Shown here: positions 16,390 through 23,697 of the stretch, in pieces | Layout: the number at the start of each line of letters is the position of its first letter | How positions within the stretch are numbered: the stretch's first letter is position 1 | Origin: Actinoallomurus oryzae | Lineage (GTDB): Bacteria; Actinomycetota; Actinomycetes; Streptosporangiales; Streptosporangiaceae | Direction of reading: 5' to 3' | NCBI RefSeq assembly: GCF_039541955.1 | Contig: NZ_BAABHF010000015.1 | Location: 323,684-387,683, forward strand | Length of the DNA: 64,000 nt | Notes under the pieces: model-generated | The model's input: the letters and a program-made list of their open reading frames with translations, nothing else | What the model was told of the DNA's origin: nothing | Database searches by the model: none | Program-made: the position numbers and the translations under genes

Positions 16390-17702
16390 ACAACGGCAGA
16401 CGAACCGCCCCGGGTCCGAGCCGCCGCGACTTCCTGCGGCTGAGTGGCGCGGCCGGCGCGGCGCTGGGTTTGAGCGCCTGTGGCTTCGGCCGTACGGGCG
16501 GCGGCGGCACCGCGCTCAAGGTCTGGGACCAGTTCACCACGTCCCCGCAGAACGAGGCCGTGAGGAAGGTCTACGACCTCTACCGGCGGTCGGGGGGCTT
16601 CACCATCGACCGCACCACCCAGCCCGGCGACCAGATGGCCACCGTGGGCAAGACCGCGCTGGCCTCCGGCACCGGCCCCGACGTCATCTACTACGAGGTG
16701 GGCAAGGGCAACGCCGGGGTGCTGGCCGAGGCCGGACTGCTCCGCCCGCTGGACGACCTGGCCGCCAAGTACGGCTGGCTGAAGAAGATCACGCCGTTCG
16801 CCGCCCGGGAGGCGCGGCTGGACGGCAAGCTCTACGGGCTGCCGAACGAGACCGAGACCACCGTTCTCTTCTACAACAAGACGCTGATCGACAAGGCCGG
16901 GCTGACCGTCCCGAAGACGTTCGACGAGCTGCTGGACTTCTGCGCCAGGGCCAAGGCCAAGAAGTACGTCCCGATCGCCTACGGACAGGCCGACGTCTAC
17001 CCGTGCTGGTGGGCCTTCTCCCTGATGGCCAACAACATCGTGGGCGGCCGGGCCATGGGCGACCTGATCTTCGACGGCAGGGGCAGCTGGAACACACCCC
17101 AGATGAGGCAGGCCATCCAGCTGTTCTTCGTCGACCTGGTCAAGGCGGGCGGGTTCATCGACGACCTCAACTCCCTGCACGGCCCCGACGCGCAGTCGAT
17201 GTTCCTGGCCGGCAAGGCCCTGATGAACATCAACGGCACCTGGGCCGTCGGCGCGGTCGAGAAGGGGCTGAAGGGCCAGGAGGTCGGCATCATGCCGATG
17301 CCCTCCATCGACGGCGGCGACCGTGTCTACCCGGCGGGCACCGGCTCGGCCTACTACATCTCGGCCAGGTCCAAGCACGCCGACGAGGCCGGGAGGTTCC
17401 TGGACTCCCTCTACCAGCCGGAGGCGCTGCGCGTCTGGGTGGAGCAGGGCAAGATCTTCCCGCCCGTGCCGTTCGACCCGTCCGGCTGGACGCTGTCGTC
17501 CCTGCAGAAGCAGGCGCTCACCGCCGCGCAGAACGGCGGCGGCGACGCCACCCGCGACCTCGGCTACTCCGTCAACCACGGCAAGGCGGCGCCCGGCTTC
17601 CTCAATGCGATGACCAGCGGCTTCCAGGCGGTCGTGCAGGGCCGCAAGACTCCGGCGCGGCAGGCCGACGACCTGCAGAAGGCGTGGGAGAAGGGACTGT
17701 AG
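16386..17702 (+). CDS. Sugar ABC transporter solute-binding lipoprotein
   Basis: TTG 16386 overlaps the GH78 stop, with GGAGG 5 bp upstream. The N-terminus SRRDFLRLSGAAGAALGLSAC combines a Tat motif and a lipobox (LSAC), so the protein is a membrane-anchored lipoprotein on the outer face. The 438-aa family-1 binding protein shows ALKVWDQFTTSPQNEAVRKV, DVIYYEVGKGN, GLPNETETTVLFYNKTLID, KALMNINGTWAVGAVE and FLDSLYQPEALRVWVEQG. Together with the two permeases that follow it forms a CUT1 importer. The ATPase is not encoded here and is probably a shared MsiK-type subunit, as is usual in actinomycetes. The cargo is probably a rhamnose- or apiose-containing oligosaccharide (inference from GH78). Confidence 0.92.
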   Translation: MNNGRRTAPGPSRRDFLRLSGAAGAALGLSACGFGRTGGGGTALKVWDQFTTSPQNEAVRKVYDLYRRSGGFTIDRTTQPGDQMATVGKTALASGTGPDVIYYEVGKGNAGVLAEAGLLRPLDDLAAKYGWLKKITPFAAREARLDGKLYGLPNETETTVLFYNKTLIDKAGLTVPKTFDELLDFCARAKAKKYVPIAYGQADVYPCWWAFSLMANNIVGGRAMGDLIFDGRGSWNTPQMRQAIQLFFVDLVKAGGFIDDLNSLHGPDAQSMFLAGKALMNINGTWAVGAVEKGLKGQEVGIMPMPSIDGGDRVYPAGTGSAYYISARSKHADEAGRFLDSLYQPEALRVWVEQGKIFPPVPFDPSGWTLSSLQKQALTAAQNGGGDATRDLGYSVNHGKAAPGFLNAMTSGFQAVVQGRKTPARQADDLQKAWEKGL

Positions 17703-17739
17703 TGATGCGAATCCTCCCCGCCCCGCGGAGGGAGGCGGC

Positions 17740-18681
17740 ATGGCGACCACGATGACCCGGGCCAGGCCGCCGCTCGCCGGGCGCTCCGCGGCGCCCGCCG
17801 CCCGCCGCCGGCCCGGAGACCGGCGCGTGTCCGGATACCTGTTCGTGCTCCCCGCCCTCGCCGTGTACGCGGTGTTCATCCTGTATCCGCTGGTCCAGTC
17901 GGTCTACCTGAGCCTCACCGACTGGGACGGCGCGCGGCCGCACAAGCGGTTCATCGGCCTGGGCAACTTCGACCGGCTCGTGCACGACTCCCTGTTCTGG
18001 CGGGCGCTGGGGCACAACCTGATCTGGGTGGTGCTCGGCACGGCGGCGGCGATGGCGGTGAGCCTGCTGCTGGCCATGCTCGTGTGGAGCCGGCCGCGCG
18101 GGTTCACGCTGTTCCGCACCGTCTACTTCATGCCGCAGATCCTCCCGGCCATCATCGTCGGCATCGTGTGGAGCTGGATCTACAGCCCCGCCTTCGGCAT
18201 CCTCGACCGCGGCCTGTCCGCGGTCGGGCTGGGGTCGTGGAGCCACGGCTGGCTGGGCGACCCGGACTTCGCGCTCTACGCGGTGCTGGTGGCCTCGGTC
18301 TGGGCCACGGTCGGGCTGGCCTTCGTGATCTTCACGGCCGCGCTGCACAACGTCGACCAGGACCTGCTGGACGCCGCCCGGGTGGACGGCGCCGGCGCCT
18401 GGCAGAGGTTCCGGCACGTGGTGGTGCCGCAGCTGTCCAGCGCGGTCACGCTGGTGACGGTGCTGTTGCTGGTGCACGGGTTCCAGGCGTTCGACCACGT
18501 CTGGATCATGACCAAGGGCGGTCCGGACAACAGCACCCAGCTGCTCGCCACCTACACCTACCAGAAGGCCTTCATGGAGAACGAGGTCGGCTACGGAGCG
18601 GCGATCTCGCTGGTGCTCACCGTCCTGTCGCTGGTGGTGTCGCTGGCCGTCGTCCGCCTCCGCGAGAGGGGCGAGCGATGA
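17740..18681 (+). CDS. Sugar ABC transporter permease (MalF type)
   Basis: A 313-aa membrane protein with six predicted transmembrane stretches, beginning GYLFVLPALAVYAVFILYPLVQSVYLS. The CUT1 EAA loop is seen in DQDLLDAARVDGAGAWQRFRHVVVPQL, where it contacts the ATPase. It follows the binding protein by 37 bp with GGAGGGAGG upstream of the ATG. Its TGA overlaps the ATG of the second permease (ATGA), so both subunits are produced in step. Confidence 0.93.
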   Translation: MATTMTRARPPLAGRSAAPAARRRPGDRRVSGYLFVLPALAVYAVFILYPLVQSVYLSLTDWDGARPHKRFIGLGNFDRLVHDSLFWRALGHNLIWVVLGTAAAMAVSLLLAMLVWSRPRGFTLFRTVYFMPQILPAIIVGIVWSWIYSPAFGILDRGLSAVGLGSWSHGWLGDPDFALYAVLVASVWATVGLAFVIFTAALHNVDQDLLDAARVDGAGAWQRFRHVVVPQLSSAVTLVTVLLLVHGFQAFDHVWIMTKGGPDNSTQLLATYTYQKAFMENEVGYGAAISLVLTVLSLVVSLAVVRLRERGER

Positions 18682-19490
18682 TCACCCGCACCGCCAGGTA
18701 CGTCATCCTCTCGATGTTCCTGGTGCTCTTCCTGCTGCCGTTCGTGTGGATCTGGTCGTCGGCGCTGAAGAGCAACAGCGAGATCAACGCCGACCCGTTC
18801 GGGCTGCCCACCAGCCCGCAGTGGGGGAACCTGGCCGACGCCTGGACCACCGGCCGGTTCGGCAAGTACCTCGGCAACACCGTGCTGTACTGCGCGTTCG
18901 TGGTGCCCGGCGTGACCGTGCTGTCCTGCCTGGCGGGCTACGCGCTCGGCACCCGGCGGCTGCCCGGCGAGAAGTACCTGCTCGGCGTGTTCCTGCTGGG
19001 CATCATGATCCCGTTCCAGTCGATCATGGTGCCGCAGTACTACCTGGTGCGCGACCTCAACCTGCTCGGCAGCTACTGGGGCGTCATCGTGCCGAGCATC
19101 GCGCTCGGCCTGGCCTTCGGGACCTTCCTGATGCGCTCGTTCTTCCGCGAACTGCCCGACGAGATCGGCAACGCGGCCCGGCTGGACGGCGCGGGGGAGT
19201 GGCGGGTGTTCAGCCGGATCATGCTGCCCCTCGCGCGGCCGGGGCTGATCACCATGGTGGTACTGCAGTTCATGTTCACCTGGAACATGTTCCTGATCCC
19301 GCTGCTGTACGGGCAGGACGAGAACCTGCGCCCGGTGTCCACCGGGATCATGTTCTTCATCGGCGAGTACAGCGTGGACCGGTCGATGATCGCGGCCGGG
19401 GTCACCCTGGCCAGCGTCCCGATCATCGTCGTCTACCTGGTGCTGCAACGGCACTTCATCCAGGGCATGACGTCGGGCGCCCTCAAGTGA
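18678..19490 (+). CDS. Sugar ABC transporter permease (MalG type)
   Basis: The start is ATG 18678, within the ATGA overlap with the first permease. The 270-aa protein starts with a transmembrane helix (ILSMFLVLFLLPFVWIWSSALK) and has the EAA loop LPDEIGNAARLDGAGEWRVFSRIMLPLARPG. It ends VLQRHFIQGMTSGALK, the classic MalG-type C-terminus. It pairs with the MalF-type permease and the lipoprotein upstream to import an oligosaccharide or sugar. Confidence 0.93.
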   Translation: MITRTARYVILSMFLVLFLLPFVWIWSSALKSNSEINADPFGLPTSPQWGNLADAWTTGRFGKYLGNTVLYCAFVVPGVTVLSCLAGYALGTRRLPGEKYLLGVFLLGIMIPFQSIMVPQYYLVRDLNLLGSYWGVIVPSIALGLAFGTFLMRSFFRELPDEIGNAARLDGAGEWRVFSRIMLPLARPGLITMVVLQFMFTWNMFLIPLLYGQDENLRPVSTGIMFFIGEYSVDRSMIAAGVTLASVPIIVVYLVLQRHFIQGMTSGALK

Positions 19491-19530
19491 GGCACGTGCC
19501 ATGACACACATCGACGAAAGGGGATCGACC

Positions 19531-20280
19531 ATGCGGCTCGCCGGGAAGAAGGCGGTCGTCACCGGCGCGGGCGGTGCGCTCGGCCAGGTCATCAGCCGGG
19601 CTCTGGCTCAGGAGGGCTGCGACGTGGCCGGGGTCGACCTGGCGCAGGAGGGGCTGACCCGGTTCGGCAAGACGGTGCGGGAGCTGGGGCGTGAGGCCCT
19701 CGAACTGGACACCGACCTCACCGACTTCGACGATGTCCAGCGGGCGGCCGGCCAGGTCCGGGACGCCTGGGGCGGCATCGACATCCTGGTCAACGGCGCC
19801 GGCGGCGGCATGGTGCGGCCGTTCGCCGAGATGACGCCGCAGGAATGGCAGCGGATGGTCGACAACAACCTGACCACCGTGTTCAACATGACGCGTGCGG
19901 CGCTGCCGGCCATGCGGGGCCGGGACGGCGCCCGGATCGTCAGCATCGCCTCGATCGCCGCGCTGCGAGGCGGGCGGCTCGTCCGCAACGCCACCGGCTA
20001 CGCGGCGGCCAAGGCCGGGGTGGTCGGGCTGACCAAGGCGCTGGCCATCGAACTGGCCGAGGAGGGGATCACGGTGAACTGCGTCGCCCCGGGCGCGCAG
20101 CACACTCCGGGCCGCGCCCGTGACACCCCCGAGGTCCGGGAGGCGCTGCTCGCCCAGATCCCCACGCGCACCCTCGGCCGTCCCGAGGACCTCGCCGAGA
20201 CCATCGTCTTCCTGTGCCTGCCCTCGGCCGCGTACCTGACCGGTGTCATTCTGCCGCAGGACGGCGGACACTCCATCTGA
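19531..20280 (+). CDS. Short-chain dehydrogenase/reductase
   Basis: ATG 19531 (MRLAGKKAVVTGAGG) is preferred over ATG 19501 because AAAGGGG lies 6 bp upstream and the SDR fold starts there. The 249-aa protein has the NAD(P) loop VTGAGGALGQVI, DTDLTDFDDVQ, NGAGGG (in place of the common NNAG), Ser in SIASIAAL, and the catalytic Tyr-Lys pair in YAAAK. It ends with the typical FLCLPSAAYLTGVILPQDGG. It could oxidise a sugar or sugar acid in the pathway fed by the importer. A rhamnose or apiose 1-dehydrogenase is one possibility, a later step another. Confidence 0.88.
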   Translation: MRLAGKKAVVTGAGGALGQVISRALAQEGCDVAGVDLAQEGLTRFGKTVRELGREALELDTDLTDFDDVQRAAGQVRDAWGGIDILVNGAGGGMVRPFAEMTPQEWQRMVDNNLTTVFNMTRAALPAMRGRDGARIVSIASIAALRGGRLVRNATGYAAAKAGVVGLTKALAIELAEEGITVNCVAPGAQHTPGRARDTPEVREALLAQIPTRTLGRPEDLAETIVFLCLPSAAYLTGVILPQDGGHSI

Positions 20281-20301
20281 AAGCCCAGCGGGAGGGAACG
20301 A

Positions 20302-20703
20302 ATGGACGGTTCTGGTTCGCAGCGGGGTCGGCACCGCTACGACGAGGTGTACGGAGAGGGCGCGGCCGACCGGCTCCTGGCCGCGCTGAGCGGCCCCGGG
20401 GCCGCTCTCGGGCGCTACGGCATCGACTTCAACTTCGGCGAGATCTACTCTCGTCCCGGCCTGGACCTGCGGCAGCGGCAGATCGCCTCGATCGCCGCGC
20501 TGGTCGGCATGGGCGACTGCACGCCCCAGCTCAAAGGGCACATCAAGGCCGGGCTCAACGTCGGCCTCACCGAGGACGAGATCGTCGAGGTGATCATCCA
20601 CTGCGTCCAGTACGTCGGCTTCCCGCGCGCCATCAACGCGGCGAACGTGGCCAAGGGAGTCTTCGCGGAGCGGGCCGCCGCCACCGGTGGGAAGGACGGC
20701 TGA
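20302..20703 (+). CDS. Carboxymuconolactone decarboxylase-like (AhpD-fold) protein
   Basis: A 133-aa all-helical protein with the CMD pattern: RQRQIASIAALVGMGDC, LKGHIKAGLNVGLTEDEIVEVIIHC and GFPRAINAANVAKGVF. The ATG at 20302 has GGGAGGG upstream. The family includes gamma-carboxymuconolactone decarboxylase and AhpD-type antioxidant proteins, but the AhpD CxxC pair is missing, so a peroxidase role is unlikely. In this operon it may act on a lactone or 3-oxo acid intermediate, for instance a decarboxylation (inference). The next gene starts 1 bp after its stop. Confidence 0.8.
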   Translation: MDGSGSQRGRHRYDEVYGEGAADRLLAALSGPGAALGRYGIDFNFGEIYSRPGLDLRQRQIASIAALVGMGDCTPQLKGHIKAGLNVGLTEDEIVEVIIHCVQYVGFPRAINAANVAKGVFAERAAATGGKDG

Positions 20704-20704
20704 G

Positions 20705-21946
20705 GTGACCACGATCGTTCTCATCGGCACCCTGGACACCAAGGGCCGGGAGTACGCCTGGCTGCGCGACCGGCTGCGGGATCACGGTTGCCGGCCGGTC
20801 GTCGTCGACGCCGGCACCGGGGAGCCGGACGGCATCGTCCCGGACGTGACCAACCTCGCGGTGGCGCGGGCCGCCGGGGCCGACCTGGAGGCGCTGCGCG
20901 CGGCCGGTGACCGCGGGGCCGCCGTCGCGACCATGTCCGAAGGCGCCGCCGCGGTGCTCACCGAGCTGTACGCCGGGGGCCGCGTCGACGGCGTCCTGGC
21001 CGTCGGCGGCAGCGGCGGCTCGGCCATCGCCGCCCGCGCGATGCGGGAACTGCCCGTCGGCGTGCCGAAGCTGCTGGTGTCGACCATGGCGTCGGGCGAC
21101 GTCTCGCCGTACGTCGGGGCCAAGGACGTCACGCTGATGTACAGCGTCGTGGACATCGCCGGGGTCAACCGGGTGTCGCGGCGGATCCTCGGCAACGCTG
21201 CGGCGGCCGTCGCCGGCATGGCCGCCGTGTCGTCCAGCACGACGCCCGTCCCCGGAGGCACCGACGAGCGTCCGCTGGTCGCCGCGTCCATGTTCGGCGT
21301 CACCACGCCCGCCGTCGAGGCGGCGCGGGCCCGGCTGGAGGAGCTCGGCTACGAGGTGCTGGTCTTCCACGCCACCGGAGCGGGCGGCCGGGCGCTGGAG
21401 GGGCTGGCCGAGAGCGGGATGCTGGCCGGGGTGCTCGACCTGACCACCACCGAACTCGCCGACGACCTGGTCGGCGGGGTGCTGTCGGCGGGCCCGGACC
21501 GGCTGACCGCCGCAGGCGCGCACGGCGTTCCGCAGGTGGTCGCGCCGGGGGCCCTGGACATGGTCAACTTCGGCCCCCGCGACACCGTGCCGGACCGCTT
21601 CGAGGGCCGCGACCTGTACGTCCACAACCCGACGGTGACGCTCATGCGCACCACTACCGAGGAGATGGCCGAGCTGGGCCGGCGGATCGCCGGCAAGCTG
21701 ACGGCGGCGCGCGGCCCGGTCGCGCTGTACCTGCCGCGCCGGGGAGTGTCCGCGCTGGACGCCGAGGGCGCCGCGTTCCGCCGGCCCGAGGCGGACGCGG
21801 AGTGCTTCGCCGAGCTGGCCAAGGGCGTGGCCGGTTCGCCGGTGGAACTGGCCGACCTCGACCTGCACATCAACGACCCGGAGTTCGGCCGGGCCATGGC
21901 CGAACGACTGGACCGAATGATCAAGGATCAGGAAGGGACCGCGTGA
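20705..21946 (+). CDS. UPF0261 / Tm-1-like ATP-binding domain protein
   Basis: The start is GTG 20705 (MTTIVLIGTLDTKGREYAWL), with AAGGA 8 bp upstream. The 413-aa protein has the family hallmarks GTLDTKGREY, VDAGTG, AVGGSGGSAIAARAMRELPVG, MASGDVSPYVGAKD, MFGVTTPAVEAARARLEE, FHATGAGGRALEGL and the C-terminal LYLPRRGVSALDAEG. This is the ATP-binding half of plant Tm-1 (tomato mosaic virus resistance protein). The other half is encoded by the next gene, whose GTG overlaps this stop (GTGA). The bacterial pair's biochemical role is not settled to my knowledge. Its place in a sugar-acid operon suggests a catabolic one. Confidence 0.88.
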   Translation: MTTIVLIGTLDTKGREYAWLRDRLRDHGCRPVVVDAGTGEPDGIVPDVTNLAVARAAGADLEALRAAGDRGAAVATMSEGAAAVLTELYAGGRVDGVLAVGGSGGSAIAARAMRELPVGVPKLLVSTMASGDVSPYVGAKDVTLMYSVVDIAGVNRVSRRILGNAAAAVAGMAAVSSSTTPVPGGTDERPLVAASMFGVTTPAVEAARARLEELGYEVLVFHATGAGGRALEGLAESGMLAGVLDLTTTELADDLVGGVLSAGPDRLTAAGAHGVPQVVAPGALDMVNFGPRDTVPDRFEGRDLYVHNPTVTLMRTTTEEMAELGRRIAGKLTAARGPVALYLPRRGVSALDAEGAAFRRPEADAECFAELAKGVAGSPVELADLDLHINDPEFGRAMAERLDRMIKDQEGTA

Positions 21947-22764
21947 ATCGCACCACCGCACTGGACCGCCTCCGCGCCACGGTCGCGGCAGGCGCCCCGA
22001 TCATCGGCGCCGGGGCCGGCACCGGCCTGTCGGCCAAGTGCGCCGAGGCCGGCGGCGCCGATCTGATCATCATCTACAACTCGGGCCGCTACCGGATGGC
22101 CGGCCGGGGCTCGCTGGCCGGGCTGATGCCGTACGGCGACGCCAACCAGATCGTCCTGGACATGGCGGGCGAGGTGCTGCCGGTGGTGCGCGACACCCCC
22201 GTCCTGGCCGGCGTGTGCGGCACCGACCCCTTCCGGCTGATGCCGCGGTTCCTGGACCGGCTCGCCGAGACGGGCTTTTCCGGGGTGCAGAACTTCCCCA
22301 CGGTCGGCCTGATCGACGGGGTGTTCCGGCAGAACCTGGAGGAGACGGGGATGGGCTTCGAGCTGGAGATCGACATGATCCGGCTCGCCGCCGAGCGGGA
22401 ACTGCTGACCGCGCCCTACGTCTTCGACACCGTCCAGGCCGAGGCGATGGCCGCGGCCGGCGCCGACGTGCTGGTCCCGCACATGGGCCTGACCACCAAG
22501 GGCACCATCGGCGCGAGCACCGCGATCGGCCTGGACGAGGCGGCCGAGCGCGTCCAGGCGATGCGCGACGCGGCGGTGGCCGTCCGCCCGGACGTCATCG
22601 TGCTGTGCCACGGCGGCCCCATCGCCGAGCCCGCCGACGCCGCGTACGTCCTGGAGCACACCACGGGCGTGGCCGGCTTCTTCGGCGCCTCCTCGGTCGA
22701 ACGGCTGCCGACCGAACAGGCCATCACCGCCCAGGTGTCCGCCTTCAAGTCCCTGCAGATCTGA
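21943..22764 (+). CDS. TIM-barrel 'PEP hydrolase' family protein (Tm-1 C-terminal-like)
   Basis: GTG 21943 overlaps the previous stop. The 273-aa TIM barrel shows GAGAGTGLSAKCAEAGGADLIIIYNSGRYRM, GRGSLAGLMPYGDAN, GVCGTDPF, GVQNFPTVGLIDGVFR, VPHMGLTTKGTIGA and LCHGGPIAEPADA. This is the phosphoenolpyruvate-hydrolase-like/IGPS-superfamily domain that forms the C-terminal half of plant Tm-1. Here, as in other bacteria and fungi, it is a separate but translationally coupled protein. The name 'PEP hydrolase' is historical. The chemistry, perhaps retro-aldol cleavage or hydrolysis of a 2-oxo acid, is not shown by the sequence. Confidence 0.88.
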   Translation: MNRTTALDRLRATVAAGAPIIGAGAGTGLSAKCAEAGGADLIIIYNSGRYRMAGRGSLAGLMPYGDANQIVLDMAGEVLPVVRDTPVLAGVCGTDPFRLMPRFLDRLAETGFSGVQNFPTVGLIDGVFRQNLEETGMGFELEIDMIRLAAERELLTAPYVFDTVQAEAMAAAGADVLVPHMGLTTKGTIGASTAIGLDEAAERVQAMRDAAVAVRPDVIVLCHGGPIAEPADAAYVLEHTTGVAGFFGASSVERLPTEQAITAQVSAFKSLQI

Positions 22765-22775
22765 GAGGACCGTTC

Positions 22776-23189
22776 ATGCACGTCACTCCCGGCGACGTCA
22801 CCACCATGTCCTTCGACTGGGGGTCGATCAAGTGGTTCGTCACCCCGTCTCGCGTGCCCGGCGCGGGCAGCACCTTCGGCGAGGTGATCATCAACCCCGG
22901 CCGCGGCCACGAGCGGCACAACCATCCCGGCGCCGAAGAGATCATCTATGTCGTCTCCGGCGAGGCCACGCAGATGGTGGACGACGGTGAGCCGTTCACC
23001 ATCCGCGAGGGCGACACCGTCCACATCCCCAAGGGCGCCTACCACTCCACCCACAACACCACGTGGCGCCCGCTGCGCCTGATCGTCACCTACACGCCGG
23101 GAGGTGAGGAGAAGGCGCTGGAGAGCGCCCCGGACTTCTGCCTGCACGAGGCCGGCACCGTCCCGGAATGGGCGCAGGCGGGCCGGTGA
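22776..23189 (+). CDS. Cupin-domain protein
   Basis: ATG 22776, 11 bp after the TIM-barrel gene, with GAGAGGA upstream. The 137-aa single cupin has motif 1 as GRGHERHNHPGAEEIIYVVSG (His, His, Glu metal ligands) and motif 2 as REGDTVHIPKGAYHSTHN (His ligand). Similar small cupins act as sugar or sugar-acid isomerases, lyases or sensors. In this operon a sugar-acid isomerase is plausible. Its stop overlaps the GTG of a second cupin (GTGA). Confidence 0.85.
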   Translation: MHVTPGDVTTMSFDWGSIKWFVTPSRVPGAGSTFGEVIINPGRGHERHNHPGAEEIIYVVSGEATQMVDDGEPFTIREGDTVHIPKGAYHSTHNTTWRPLRLIVTYTPGGEEKALESAPDFCLHEAGTVPEWAQAGR

Positions 23190-23587
23190 CCCTGATCAGG
23201 ACGGCCCACGGCGACACCTGGAGCCGGGACCGCCCCGCGTGGTCCGACCTGACCGCGGCCGGCCCCTTCCGGGTGCCGGCCGCCGGCGGGCGGTTCGACC
23301 GCCACCACCACGACTGCGACGAGTACTGGCTGATCATCACCGGCCGGGCCACCGTGACCAGCGGCCCGCGCACCTACCTCGTCGGGCCGGGGGACCTGCT
23401 GTGCACCCCGGCCGGCGAGGAGCACGACATCGTCGAGGTCCACGGGGAGCTGACCGGCTTCTTCTTCGAGGGCCCGCTGCGCCCCGGCGGACGCCCCGGT
23501 CACCTGCACCGCGACCCGGCCCAGGCCGCCGGCCACGACGTCCCCTGCCGCCCGGCCCCACCCGGCGGCCTCCCCAGCACCACCTGA
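23186..23587 (+). CDS. Second cupin-domain protein
   Basis: GTG 23186 overlaps the stop of the preceding cupin. It gives a 133-aa protein with metal-binding motifs RFDRHHHDCDEYWLIITGRATV and GPGDLLCTPAGEEHDIVEV. The two cupins in a row could form a heteromer or catalyse successive steps. The C-terminal tail (GHDVPCRPAPPGGLPSTT) is Pro-rich. The last bases and stop of this gene are the first unit of the 43-bp tandem repeat that forms the operon terminator. It is the last gene of the GH78 operon. Confidence 0.85.
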   Translation: MTLIRTAHGDTWSRDRPAWSDLTAAGPFRVPAAGGRFDRHHHDCDEYWLIITGRATVTSGPRTYLVGPGDLLCTPAGEEHDIVEVHGELTGFFFEGPLRPGGRPGHLHRDPAQAAGHDVPCRPAPPGGLPSTT

Positions 23588-23657
23588 CCGACCCGGCCCC
23601 CGGGCCGGCGGCCTCCGCAGCACCACCTGACCGGTCCGGCCCCCCGGGCCGGCGGCC
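23563..23657. repeat. 43-44-bp tandem repeat containing duplicated terminator hairpins
   Basis: Two full units begin at 23563 and 23606, and a partial third begins at 23650, each starting CGGCGGCC. The first unit overlaps the 3' end and stop of the second cupin gene. The repeat unit ends in a GC-rich hairpin, so duplication has doubled the terminator. Confidence 0.8.
23593..23652 (+). terminator. Tandem terminator hairpins of the GH78/importer operon
   Basis: Stem CCGGCCC/GGGCCGG with a 2-nt loop at 23593-23608, and the same stem with a 3-nt loop at 23636-23652. They lie just after the cupin stop and before the GH63-like gene. There is no U-tract, as is usual in actinomycetes. Confidence 0.65.
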
Positions 23658-23697
23658 GATTCACGAGCGTTGACGAAGCGATGCGAAAGGCTCCGCG

